From the NCBI GenBank assembly GCA_964432945.1, contig CAYSPO010000006.1, positions 1 to 45,118 on the forward strand: DNA of 45,118 nt. The letters run 5' to 3'. The translations under genes were made by a program, and so were the position numbers. Source of the DNA: CAYSPO01 sp964432945. Its GTDB lineage: Bacteria > Bacillota > Clostridia > Tissierellales > Peptoniphilaceae. Position 1 is the stretch's first letter. Each line of letters starts with the position of its first letter. Positions 16,013 to 24,285 of the stretch are shown here, one piece after another. The notes under the pieces were generated by a model, which was not told the origin of the DNA, ran no database searches, and was given only the letters and a program-made list of their open reading frames with translations.

Positions 16013-16829
16013 TATCATTTGCACCTGCTCTTATAGAGTTAATTAATCCATTTTCACTTTCCTTAAAAGCCTTTAATAATATCTCTTCTAGGGTTTGTTC
16101 ATCTAAATATCTTTTCAATTTCCCATTTTCAGCTACTGATATTGTTCCTGTTTCTTCCGAAACAATAACAGCTATAGAATCTGATTTTTCAGTTATTCCT
16201 ATTGCTGCTCTATGCCTTGTTCCATACTCTTTAGATAAATTTTTATTTTCAGTTAAAGGTAGAAACGAAGAAGCTGATAGTATTTTACCTTGCCTAATGA
16301 TTACAGCTCCATCATGTAGTGGTGTATTCGGGATAAAGATATTAATCAGTAATTCTGATGATACATTTGCATTAAGTCTTGTTCCTGTATCCACAAATTC
16401 ATTAAGGCCTGTTTCTCTTTCCAAAACAACCAAAGCTCCTATTTTCTGCCTTGATAGTGAAGTCATCGCAATAGTAAGCTCTTTAGTTCGAGTCTTTAAA
16501 TCCTCATCTTGAACTTGCCTTAGGGGCTTGGAAAGCAAATTAGATCTACCTACAAACTCTAAGCCTCTTCTGAGTTCTGGTTGAAAAACTATTAATAGAG
16601 CTAGCATACCAAAAACTAAGACTTGATCAAGAATCCAAGTTAAGGTATACATATTAAAAAACTTAGCTAGGGTTGTCGTCAGAATAAGCACTCCAATACC
16701 TTTTATAAGTTGCTCTGCTCTAGTTTCTTTTACAAATAAAATAAACCTATATATTAAAAATGCAACAACAATAATATCTAATAGGTCTATAAATCTTAAG
16801 TTCTGAACATAAGATAATAATCTTTCCAT
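15990..16829 (-). CDS. cdaA: Diadenylate cyclase CdaA
   Basis: Makes cyclic di-AMP from two ATP, a second messenger for potassium and osmotic balance and cell-wall homeostasis. The 279-aa product has hydrophobic segments at about 15-33, 42-59 and 65-83, then the DAC domain with DGA (173-175, in PLHDGAVII) and RHR (205-207, in GTRHRAAIG), the two catalytic motifs. It is the first gene of cdaA-cdaR-cca-glmM, with a good promoter upstream and a GGGGGAA ribosome binding site. Confidence 0.97.
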   Translation of the reverse strand: MERLLSYVQNLRFIDLLDIIVVAFLIYRFILFVKETRAEQLIKGIGVLILTTTLAKFFNMYTLTWILDQVLVFGMLALLIVFQPELRRGLEFVGRSNLLSKPLRQVQDEDLKTRTKELTIAMTSLSRQKIGALVVLERETGLNEFVDTGTRLNANVSSELLINIFIPNTPLHDGAVIIRQGKILSASSFLPLTENKNLSKEYGTRHRAAIGITEKSDSIAVIVSEETGTISVAENGKLKRYLDEQTLEEILLKAFKESENGLINSIRAGANDNDEKSEL

Positions 16830-16862
16830 ATTTCCCCCTATTTTACGACTTTTCCTTATTAA

Positions 16863-16891
16863 ATAATATCACAGGTAAAATGAATTGTCAT
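16863..16891 (-). promoter_or_regulatory. Predicted promoter of cdaA operon
   Basis: Minus-strand -35 ATGACA (16886-16891), 17-bp spacer, -10 TATTAT (16863-16868), about 34 bases before cdaA and downstream of the ptsH terminator. Confidence 0.55.
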
Positions 16892-16903
16892 ATACAAAAG
16901 CAA

Positions 16904-16930
16904 TAAAAAAACTCCAAAAACTTGGAGTTT
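16904..16930 (-). terminator. Terminator after ptsH
   Basis: Nine-bp stem (16909-16917 with 16922-16930, 4-base loop) followed on the minus strand by seven T, just after the ptsH stop. It separates HPr from the cdaA operon. Confidence 0.85.
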
Positions 16931-16936
16931 CCATTC

Positions 16937-17194
16937 TTAAATACTATCTTCAGTTAATAGTTCGGTCAATTTATCGATGGCTTCTTTACCATCATCACCT
17001 TCGGCTTTTATAGTTATCGTTTCACCTTTTATTGCTCCCATACTCATTATAGAAATTAAACTCTTGCCGTTATATTCTTTTCCTTCTTTTTCTACTAATA
17101 TATCTGAGTCATATTTATTTGATATTGATATGAATTTTGCTGCTAGTCTTGCATGAAGACCTATTTCATTTCCGATGACAACCTTTTCCTCCAT
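16937..17194 (-). CDS. ptsH: Phosphocarrier protein HPr
   Basis: Phosphotransferase-system protein that carries phosphate from enzyme I to sugar-specific EIIA proteins. The 85-aa product has the active-site His14 in GLHAR, which distinguishes it from Crh. It also has the regulatory Ser45 in NGKSLISIM, target of HPr kinase in Firmicutes. I chose the ATG at 17194, six bases after AGGAGG; the TTG at 17200 is immediately behind that site. The gene is monocistronic: it has its own promoter and terminator and no ptsI beside it. Confidence 0.93.
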   Translation of the reverse strand: MEEKVVIGNEIGLHARLAAKFISISNKYDSDILVEKEGKEYNGKSLISIMSMGAIKGETITIKAEGDDGKEAIDKLTELLTEDSI

Positions 17195-17220
17195 CTCCAA
17201 CCTCCTACTCGTGCAATTAA

Positions 17221-17229
17221 ATTATACCA
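17221..17229 (-). promoter_or_regulatory. Predicted extended -10 promoter of ptsH
   Basis: Minus-strand TGGTATAAT (TATAAT at 17221-17226), about 26 bases before the ptsH start. No recognisable -35, as expected for an extended -10 promoter. Confidence 0.5.
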
Positions 17230-17563
17230 AATAAAGCACGAAAAATCTACCTAAGTGTTAGTGTTTTCCCTTATATATTTATTAGAATATCTTATATATA
17301 AGAATAGCTTTAATTAGTGTATTTGAACATAAAAGGAAATCCATTTCAATAAGCATTTTAATATAATTATTTTATGTTTTGATTCGTAAATATAATTTTT
17401 TTACAAGGCTTTATAATTCACAACTATATGTAATGTATTTATCAATAGTAAAGGTCTCTTATATTTTGATTATTATAAAATCATAAGAAACCTTTACTCT
17501 TTTTCATACACATTAACTATAATAATCACCTATTATTAGATAGCCTAAGGATTATAAATAAAC
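17230..17563. other. AT-rich intergenic region with one long imperfect hairpin
   Basis: About 330 bases between ptsH and the PAP2 gene. No ORF, tRNA or known RNA was recognised. It holds an imperfect inverted repeat at 17448-17498: outer arms AGTAAAGGT and ACCTTTACT, with inner complementary stretches. It is followed on the plus strand by CTTTTTC and has no T-run on the minus strand. Confidence 0.5.
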
Positions 17564-18184
17564 CTACACTAAAAACCACGCTATTACATCTGCTCCTTGG
17601 TCAAACAAATAAATAACCCAAGCAGTACAAGCAGTTCCAAGTAATATGCCAAACAATACATCTATTGTCCAATGAGCAGATAGATATATTCTGCTAAAGG
17701 CCACTATTAGACCTAACATAAATGCAAATATTGTAACTATCGGATTAAATCCATAAAGCTGAGTCATAAGGTATCCTAAGACTGTATAAAAGCATATTCC
17801 AATAGTAGAATGACCGCTTGGAAAAGAATAACCAACATAGTTTAGTTCTTTCCTTTTAATAGGCCTTGATCTTTTGAAAAGTATTTTTAAGCCATGACTT
17901 GCAATAGTTGAAAAAACAGCAGCTAATAAGATAGATGTAGCAGCAACATGATTTCTATTGTTTATAAAAAACAATGTCAATACTAAGACTAAAATAAATA
18001 TAGTTTCTACATTAGCAAGTCTTGTTATCTGAGACATTATCTTGTAGCTTTGTGGGGTTCTATTTCCTTCAACAAAATCTTTAATTTTAATATCCAATCT
18101 AGTTCCAGACTTTTTGTAGAGTTTTGTACCCATAATAAAAGTAGCAATAAGAACCAAAATTGTATAAACGCTTATTATAAGCAT
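17564..18184 (-). CDS. PAP2-family membrane phosphatase
   Basis: Probable lipid phosphatase (undecaprenyl-pyrophosphate or phosphatidylglycerophosphate type). The 206-aa product has several hydrophobic segments and all three PAP2 motifs: K-x6-RP (KILFKRSRP), PSGH in YSFPSGHST, and SR-x5-H-x3-D in SRIYLSAHWTID. The substrate cannot be told from sequence. The ATG at 18184 comes seven bases after the T-run that ends the lpd terminator and has no visible ribosome binding site, so its expression is unclear; internal starts would remove the first membrane segment and also lack a good site. Confidence 0.85.
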   Translation of the reverse strand: MLIISVYTILVLIATFIMGTKLYKKSGTRLDIKIKDFVEGNRTPQSYKIMSQITRLANVETIFILVLVLTLFFINNRNHVAATSILLAAVFSTIASHGLKILFKRSRPIKRKELNYVGYSFPSGHSTIGICFYTVLGYLMTQLYGFNPIVTIFAFMLGLIVAFSRIYLSAHWTIDVLFGILLGTACTAWVIYLFDQGADVIAWFLV

Positions 18185-18189
18185 AGTAT

Positions 18190-18215
18190 AAAAAAAGCGT
18201 CCCGTAGGACGCTTT
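18190..18215 (-). terminator. Terminator of the gcv-lpd operon
   Basis: Nine-bp GC-containing stem (18194-18202 with 18207-18215, loop CGTA) followed by seven T on the minus strand, directly after lpd. Confidence 0.88.
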
Positions 18216-18222
18216 AATTTTA

Positions 18223-19629
18223 TTATTTAGCTGGTGCTGAATGAATTGAAGCGCCTTTTAAAGCATGTACTGCTTCCATAAATGTCTCACTTAGAGTAGG
18301 GTGAGCATGGATAGTTCCTATTAAGTCATCAACAGAGATTTTACTTGTGATGGCAATAGTAGCTTCATGTATCATATCACTTGCGTGTGGTCCAATTATA
18401 TGACAAGCAATAATTTGAGATAAATCTTCATTCGCAATTACTTTAACGAATCCTTCTGTTTCCCCCATTGAAACAGCTTTTCCGTTAGCAGCATAATTGA
18501 ATTTTCCAACATGGTATTTAATTCCAGCTTCTTTTAATTCATCTTCAGTTGGTCCAACTTGAGCAACTTCTGGGAAAGTAAAAGTAGCAGCAGGAATTAC
18601 ATCTAAGATAGCTTCAGAAGAACCTTCAAGTAAGTTTTCTACAACAGAAACACCTTGGAATGATGCAGCGTGAGCTAATTGAATAGATCCTTCGATAACG
18701 TCTCCGATTGCATAAATGCCATCAACGTTAGTCATAAGATTTTTATCAACAGGGATTCCCCATCTTTCATATTTAACTCCAGCAGCTTCAGCATTTAAGC
18801 TGTTCATATAAGGTCTTCTACCAGTAGCTACTAGTACATCAGTACCAATAACTTCTTCAGTTTTTTCCTTACCGATATAGTTCGCAGTTACTTTGTAACC
18901 ACCATCTGCTTTTTCAATTTTGCCTGCAGTTGCCTTGTTGATTAACTTGATTCCAGCAGCTTTTAAAAATCTTGGAAGTCTCTTAGAGATTTCTCCATCA
19001 GCAGTTCCAAGAACAGCATTAGTTATTACAGTAACTTCTGAACCTAACTTTGCATAGATACAAGCAAACTCAAGACCAATAACTCCACCACCTATTATTA
19101 CAATAGATTCTGGAACATAGTCAATATCAAGAATTTCATCTGAAGTCATAATACCTTCAAGATCAGCTCCTTCAATTGGAGGAACTGATGGTTCTGAACC
19201 AGTAGCTATAACTGTATAGTCTGTTTCAATTTCTTCTACTCCGCCATCATTAAGTTCTACTTGGATTACATTTTTAGATTTAAATGATCCAGTTCCTCTG
19301 TATAGCTTAATATTATCGTAAGATCCAACTAGGAACTCAACACCATTTCTTTGGTTATCGCAAATAGCGATCTTTCTATCTTGAAGTTTCTTTCCATCAA
19401 CTGTAAAGTCTCCTTCAAAGTCAAATCCGAATTCTTCTTTTCTAGCTAAAAGATCTGCAACTTCTGCATTTCTCCAATAAGCCTTTGTTGGTATACAACC
19501 TCTATTTAAGCAAGTACCACCAAGTTCTCTGTTTTCTATTAGGTTTACATCCGCTCCTAATTGTGCAGCTCTAATTGCACATTCGTATCCCCCTGGACCA
19601 GAACCGATAACTGTTATTGTCTTAGTCAA
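18223..19629 (-). CDS. lpd: Dihydrolipoyl dehydrogenase (glycine cleavage L protein)
   Basis: FAD flavoprotein that reoxidises the dihydrolipoyl arm of GcvH and reduces NAD+. The 468-aa length is typical. It has an N-terminal FAD-binding GSGPGGYECA, the redox disulfide Cys40/Cys45 in GGTCLNRGCIPTK, an NAD-binding GGGVIGLEFA and the C-terminal active-site HAHPTLSE. As the last gene after gcvPB in the gcv operon and with no E1 or E2 dehydrogenase genes nearby, it most likely serves glycine cleavage. Closed by a terminator. Confidence 0.95.
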   Translation of the reverse strand: MTKTITVIGSGPGGYECAIRAAQLGADVNLIENRELGGTCLNRGCIPTKAYWRNAEVADLLARKEEFGFDFEGDFTVDGKKLQDRKIAICDNQRNGVEFLVGSYDNIKLYRGTGSFKSKNVIQVELNDGGVEEIETDYTVIATGSEPSVPPIEGADLEGIMTSDEILDIDYVPESIVIIGGGVIGLEFACIYAKLGSEVTVITNAVLGTADGEISKRLPRFLKAAGIKLINKATAGKIEKADGGYKVTANYIGKEKTEEVIGTDVLVATGRRPYMNSLNAEAAGVKYERWGIPVDKNLMTNVDGIYAIGDVIEGSIQLAHAASFQGVSVVENLLEGSSEAILDVIPAATFTFPEVAQVGPTEDELKEAGIKYHVGKFNYAANGKAVSMGETEGFVKVIANEDLSQIIACHIIGPHASDMIHEATIAITSKISVDDLIGTIHAHPTLSETFMEAVHALKGASIHSAPAK

Positions 19630-19642
19630 TTTTAACTCCTTT

Positions 19643-21109
19643 TTACTTATCTTCTGCCTTGTATGTTATGATAACATCTTTTGCAGCTTTTGTTTCATCA
19701 GGTCTACTAATAGGAGTGTTGTGTGGTGCTCCTGTTAGTAACTCTGGATTTTCTTTTGCTTCTTTAGCAATCTCGATTAACGCATTAACATAGTTGTCAA
19801 TGTCTTTTTTAGACTCTGTTTCAGTAACTTCCATCATCATAGCTTCATCGAAGATTAATGGGAAGTAAACTGTTGGTGCATGGTAGCCCTTGTCAAGAAT
19901 TCTCTTGGCAATATCATTAGTAGTGATTTCAGGGCTTGCATCTTTAAGTCCGTTTAATACAAACTCATGTTTAGCAATCCTATCAATAGGAAGTTCATAG
20001 TATTCTTTTAAGATACTTTGAATATAGTTTGTATTTAATACAGATACTTCTGATGCTCTTGTTAGACCATCTCTACCCATAGTTAAGATATATGTGTAAG
20101 CTCTAACAAGTATACCAAAATGTCCATAAAAGTCTAGTAATTTACCTATAGAGTTAGGTCTATCGTAGTCTAAGAAATATCTATCTTCATCTTTACAAAC
20201 AACTGGTGTTGGTAAAAATTCAGCCAAGAAATCTTTACATACAACCGCTCCAGATCCAGGTCCACCGCCACCATGTGGTGTAGACATAGTCTTATGAAGG
20301 TTGTAGTGCATTGCATCAAATCCCATTTCTCCTGGTTTTGCCTTACCCATTATACCATTTAATGAAGCTCCATCATAGTAGCAAAGTCCACCAGCTTCAT
20401 GAATAATGTTTGTGATTTCAAGGATATTTTCATCAAAGATACCTACAGTGTTAGGGTTAGTAAGCATAAGTCCTGCTGTGTCTTCCCCAACAGCTGCTCT
20501 TAGAGCATCTAAATCTATCATGCCTTTTTCGTTAGATTTTAGTTCTATGATATCATATCCAGCTCTTGCTGCAGTTGCAGGGTTTGTACCATGTGCAGTG
20601 TCAGGGATAATAATTTTATTTCTATGTCCTTGACCATTTTTTTCATGGTAAGCTTTAATAAGCTTAACACCTGTATACTCACCTTGAGCACCAGCAGCTG
20701 GTTGAAGAGTTGCGTGGTCCATTCCAGGGATTTCGCTAAGAGCTTCTCCTAGTTCATAAAGTAGCCTTAAAGCACCTTGAACATCTTCTTCATCTTGGTA
20801 TGGATGAATTTTAGAGAATCCTTCTAGAGCGGCCATATTTTCGTTGATTTTAGGATTGTACTTCATAGTACAAGATCCTAGTGGATAAATACCAGCATCT
20901 AAGTTATAGTTTCTGTTTGAAAGATTTGTATAATGTCTTACAACTGTTGTTTCACTTACTTCAGGGAAATCAAGGTCACAATCAGTTAAAAAATCTTCCG
21001 AAATTATATCTTTTAATTCTACATCTTCTACATCAAGATCAGGTAATTTATAACCTTTACTGCCAGGAGTAGAGACTTCAAATATTAGTTTATTATAATT
21101 TGATTGCAT
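19643..21109 (-). CDS. gcvPB: Glycine dehydrogenase (decarboxylating) subunit 2
   Basis: PLP-bearing subunit of the two-subunit P protein, which decarboxylates glycine and passes the aminomethyl group to lipoyl-GcvH. The product is 488 aa, the size of the split form. The PLP lysine is Lys273 in NLHKTMSTPHGGGGPGSG, and the TAHGTNPATA and QPAAGAQGEY motifs are conserved. It starts one base after the gcvPA stop, so the two subunits are tightly coupled. Confidence 0.97.
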   Translation of the reverse strand: MQSNYNKLIFEVSTPGSKGYKLPDLDVEDVELKDIISEDFLTDCDLDFPEVSETTVVRHYTNLSNRNYNLDAGIYPLGSCTMKYNPKINENMAALEGFSKIHPYQDEEDVQGALRLLYELGEALSEIPGMDHATLQPAAGAQGEYTGVKLIKAYHEKNGQGHRNKIIIPDTAHGTNPATAARAGYDIIELKSNEKGMIDLDALRAAVGEDTAGLMLTNPNTVGIFDENILEITNIIHEAGGLCYYDGASLNGIMGKAKPGEMGFDAMHYNLHKTMSTPHGGGGPGSGAVVCKDFLAEFLPTPVVCKDEDRYFLDYDRPNSIGKLLDFYGHFGILVRAYTYILTMGRDGLTRASEVSVLNTNYIQSILKEYYELPIDRIAKHEFVLNGLKDASPEITTNDIAKRILDKGYHAPTVYFPLIFDEAMMMEVTETESKKDIDNYVNALIEIAKEAKENPELLTGAPHNTPISRPDETKAAKDVIITYKAEDK

Positions 21110-21110
21110 A

Positions 21111-22454
21111 TTAAGCCTCCCCCATAACTTCTACGAATTTATCAATTTCTTCTTTTGTTCTCTTTTCAGTAACTGCGATAATTGTTACATTACCAATTCC
21201 TTCATAGAATCTATTTGCAGCAAATCCACCGATGATTCCAGCTTCTTTAAGTTTTGCATTTAGTTCTTCTGTAGGAATATCAGAAACTACAGCAAATTCT
21301 TTGTAGAATGGAGCGTCGGAAAACGCTTTGAATTTACCTGTTTCAATTAACTTATTATAGCAGTAGTGAGCTTTTTTAGTAGCTTGAGAAGCAACTTCTT
21401 TCATTCCTTGTTTACCCATAACACTCATGTAAACAGTTGCAGCAAGAACGTTAAGACCTTGGTTTGAACAAATATTAGAAGTAGCTTTTTCTCTTCTGAT
21501 ATGTTGCTCTCTAGCAGATAATGTTAGTACCCAGCATCTGTTTCCGTCTTGATCTTCAGTTTGACCAACAATTCTTCCTGGTAACTTTCTTAGGAATTGT
21601 TTAGTTGTAGCCATAAATCCACAAGTAGGTCCACCAAAGGCAGAATTCATACCCATTGATTGAAGGTCTCCAACTACTACATCTACACCGTACTCAGCTG
21701 GTTTCTTAAGAATACCTAGTGAAGATACGTCTGTTGATAATACCATTGAGCATTTTTTAACTCCATGAGCTAAATCAGATGCAACTTGTACATCTTCTAA
21801 GTGTCCAAAGAAGTTAGGAGATTGAATAATTACAGCACCAACAGAATCATCAACAACTTTTGCTAATTCTTCTTGGTCAGTAACTCCGTCTTTCATTGGA
21901 ACAGTTATAACTTCAATACCTAAACTACTTGTATAAGTGTCTAGAACTTGTCTTGAAGTTGGGCTTACAGATTCAGAAACAACAACTTTATCTTTTCTAT
22001 TAGTATTAGCACACATAATAGCTGCTTCAGCTATTGCATATCCATTATCATATAAAGATGCGTTTGCAATTTCTAGTCCTGTTAAGTTTGAAATAAATGT
22101 TTGGAATTCAAATATATATTGTAAAGTACCTTGAGTTACTTCTGGTTGATATGGTGTATATGAAGTATAGAACTCACTTCTTCCAGTAATATGACCTACT
22201 ACAGTAGGAATGTAATGATCATAAGAACCAACACCTAAGAAAGATGGCATTTGACTAGTTGTAACATTCATGCTAGCCAATTTAGATAGATAAGACATAA
22301 CCTCTAATTCGCTTTTTGCTTCAGGTAAATCTAAATCTCCGTCTAAGGACACCTCTTCAGGGATGTCCTTAAACAGATCTTTAATTGAGGAAACACCTAT
22401 TCTATCCAGCATCTCTCTTTCTTCTTCTTGAGATAGAGGGATGTATGGATACAT
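21111..22454 (-). CDS. gcvPA: Glycine dehydrogenase (decarboxylating) subunit 1
   Basis: Partner subunit of GcvPB in the split P protein. The 447-aa product begins MYPYIPLSQEEEREMLDRIGV, typical for GcvPA. It contains FLGVGSYDHYIPTVV and YTPYQPEVTQGTLQ near the start and the ATSNICSNQGL segment later. The PLP lysine is on the other subunit. It lies between gcvH and gcvPB with gaps of a few bases. Confidence 0.97.
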   Translation of the reverse strand: MYPYIPLSQEEEREMLDRIGVSSIKDLFKDIPEEVSLDGDLDLPEAKSELEVMSYLSKLASMNVTTSQMPSFLGVGSYDHYIPTVVGHITGRSEFYTSYTPYQPEVTQGTLQYIFEFQTFISNLTGLEIANASLYDNGYAIAEAAIMCANTNRKDKVVVSESVSPTSRQVLDTYTSSLGIEVITVPMKDGVTDQEELAKVVDDSVGAVIIQSPNFFGHLEDVQVASDLAHGVKKCSMVLSTDVSSLGILKKPAEYGVDVVVGDLQSMGMNSAFGGPTCGFMATTKQFLRKLPGRIVGQTEDQDGNRCWVLTLSAREQHIRREKATSNICSNQGLNVLAATVYMSVMGKQGMKEVASQATKKAHYCYNKLIETGKFKAFSDAPFYKEFAVVSDIPTEELNAKLKEAGIIGGFAANRFYEGIGNVTIIAVTEKRTKEEIDKFVEVMGEA

Positions 22455-22457
22455 AGT

Positions 22458-22841
22458 TTAGCCCTCCATTTCGTCCATCATTTTTTGATAGTCTTCGTCA
22501 GAAATTAATGAGCTAGTATCAGCATCTTCAACTTCTAATTTAACTATCCAGCTAGCGTATGGATCTTCGTTAACAGCTTCTGGTTCATCGTCTAGATCTT
22601 CATTAACAGCTATAACTTTTCCATCAAATGGAGTCATAACATCAGAAGCAGCCTTAACTGATTCTATAGATGCAACTGCATCACCTGCATCGATTTCATC
22701 ATCTTCATCTGGAAGTTCAACATAAACGATGTCTCCTAGGTGATCTTGAGCATAGTCAGTAAGACCTATAGTAACTTCGTTACCTTCAACTTTAACCCAT
22801 TCATGATCTTCAGTGTAAAATAAACCTTTTTCAACTTTCAT
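22458..22841 (-). CDS. gcvH: Glycine cleavage system H protein
   Basis: Lipoyl carrier that shuttles the aminomethyl group between P, T and L proteins. The 127-aa product has the lipoylated Lys63 in IESVKAASD. The acidic surface and the C-terminal YASWIVKLE are typical. I chose the ATG at 22841, nine bases after GGAGG; the TTG six bases earlier is too close to it. No lipoate ligase gene lies in the window. Confidence 0.97.
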   Translation of the reverse strand: MKVEKGLFYTEDHEWVKVEGNEVTIGLTDYAQDHLGDIVYVELPDEDDEIDAGDAVASIESVKAASDVMTPFDGKVIAVNEDLDDEPEAVNEDPYASWIVKLEVEDADTSSLISDEDYQKMMDEMEG

Positions 22842-22873
22842 TAACAAAATCCTCCTTAAGTAGTTCTTTAATA

Positions 22874-23956
22874 TTATTTATTTTGTAAAAATCTTCTACC
22901 AACTAAGACAGCAGGAACAGTTTTCTTTCTTATTTGAACTTCAACTTCATTTCCTTCAACTGCTTCTTCGGTATCGATTATTACATTCGCAAGTGGTTTA
23001 CCAAGGGTTGGTGACAAGTAACCAGTAGTTATCTCACCAATTTCTTTTCCATCTTTAAGAATTTTATATCCTTGACGTGGAATACCTTTACCCTTTAGTT
23101 CAAGGCCAATGATTTTTTTCTTTTGACCTTCTTCAATTTCTTTTTCAAGTGCTTCTTTTCCTACGAAATCTCCCTTATCGAATTTAATAGCGAACTTAAG
23201 TCCTGCTTCGATAGGTGAATGGTCTTCGTCCATTTCATTTCCGTAAAGTGGCATCGCTGCTTCAAATCTTAGAGTATCTCTACATCCAAGACCACATGAA
23301 ACGGCTCCTTCTTCCATAAGCGCTTTCCATACTGCCGGACCATCATCCCAAGCTGTATAGATTTCATATCCAGCTTCACCAGTATATCCAGAGTTTGAAA
23401 TGTTAGCCTTTTTACCAGCTATTTCAATATCTTCCACCATATGATAATAACCTAGATCATCTAAATTATAATCAGTAAGTGTTTGAACTACTTTTGGTGC
23501 ATTAGGTCCTTGTACCGCTATTACAGAGAATTTGTCAGTATCATCAATAACTTTAACATCAAATCCTTCAGTCCTAGCAGTAATCCATTCATAATCTTTT
23601 TCAACGTTAGCACCATTTACAACCATAAAGATTTTTTCGTCGTTGATTTTCGCAAGGATTAAATCGTCAACTACTCCACCATGATCATTTAATAGTAAGG
23701 TGTATTGACATTGTCCGTTTTCTACATTGTCAATATTGTTTGAAAAGATATAATTAGCAAATCTTAATGCATCTGGTCCTTCAAAATAGAATTCTCCCAT
23801 GTGAGATACATCGAATAAACCTACATTTTCACGAACCGCATTATGCTCTGCTACTAACCCTTCGTATTCAGAAGGTAGGGCCCATCCTGCGTAATCTATC
23901 ATCTTAGCACCAAGTTCTTCATGAATATCGAAAAAAGCTGTTTTTCTCAGTTCCAT
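22874..23956 (-). CDS. gcvT: Glycine cleavage system T protein (aminomethyltransferase)
   Basis: Releases ammonia from the aminomethyl group on GcvH and forms methylene-tetrahydrofolate. The 360-aa length is usual. The N-terminal MIDYAGWALPSEY, DVSHMGEF and the GYTGEAGYEIY motifs, which build the folate site, are present, as is the C-terminal GCV_T barrel (GYLSPTLGKPLANV). It is the first gene of gcvT-gcvH-gcvPA-gcvPB-lpd, with an AAAGGAGGAAA site and a strong promoter about 50 bases upstream. Confidence 0.97.
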   Translation of the reverse strand: MELRKTAFFDIHEELGAKMIDYAGWALPSEYEGLVAEHNAVRENVGLFDVSHMGEFYFEGPDALRFANYIFSNNIDNVENGQCQYTLLLNDHGGVVDDLILAKINDEKIFMVVNGANVEKDYEWITARTEGFDVKVIDDTDKFSVIAVQGPNAPKVVQTLTDYNLDDLGYYHMVEDIEIAGKKANISNSGYTGEAGYEIYTAWDDGPAVWKALMEEGAVSCGLGCRDTLRFEAAMPLYGNEMDEDHSPIEAGLKFAIKFDKGDFVGKEALEKEIEEGQKKKIIGLELKGKGIPRQGYKILKDGKEIGEITTGYLSPTLGKPLANVIIDTEEAVEGNEVEVQIRKKTVPAVLVGRRFLQNK

Positions 23957-23978
23957 ATATTTCCTCCTTTATTATAGT

Positions 23979-23999
23979 TAGATAAGTGTATGTTATCTA
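23979..23999. promoter_or_regulatory. Symmetric dyad at the predicted gcv transcription start
   Basis: Seven-base arms TAGATAA (23979-23985) and TTATCTA (23993-23999) with a 7-base centre. The predicted start site at about 23998 falls in one arm. This is a good position for a repressor operator, or for a small hairpin at the 5' end of the mRNA. Confidence 0.4.
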
Positions 24000-24004
24000 T
24001 ATTG

Positions 24005-24033
24005 ATTATACAAGACTACTTTAGTTTTTGCAA
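24005..24033 (-). promoter_or_regulatory. Predicted promoter of the gcv operon
   Basis: Minus-strand -35 TTGCAA (24028-24033), 17-bp spacer, perfect -10 TATAAT (24005-24010). One of the best promoter matches in the window. Confidence 0.7.
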
Positions 24034-24242
24034 CAATAGAAAATAGAAGCAAGCTATATATTTCTCAATATTCCATAGATGGTTTTCACGGTTTTCTTTA
24101 TTTCAAGGCTTTTCTTCGTTATTATTGTGAATAACTTACAGTGAAATAAGTATAAAATTAAAATAAAATAAAATATTTTGATAATTTCTAACTAGTATAA
24201 AGTTTATTTGTTAAATAAATTAAGTGAGTATTTTATATGAAT
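24034..24242. other. AT-rich spacer between the gcv promoter and rpsI terminator
   Basis: About 210 bases with no supported gene. It contains a short AAAAT-type tandem tract (24153-24175). No glycine-riboswitch core could be recognised on either strand here or in the gcvT leader. Confidence 0.5.
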
Positions 24243-24277
24243 AAAAAAACTCCTTTGGCCAAAGCCAAAAGGAGTTT
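24243..24277 (-). terminator. Terminator after rpsI
   Basis: Long near-perfect stem (24247-24259 with 24264-24277, loop CAAA) followed on the minus strand by seven T. Ends the rplM-rpsI transcript. Confidence 0.88.
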
Positions 24278-24285
24278 GAAAAAAT

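Noticed and set aside
24153..24175. AAAAT tandem tract as a functional repeat
   Set aside because: Only about three clean units in an AT-rich spacer; consistent with base composition.
23957..24240. Glycine riboswitch upstream of gcvT
   Set aside because: Expected from the operon, but the conserved core could not be found and the predicted UTR is about 40 nt.
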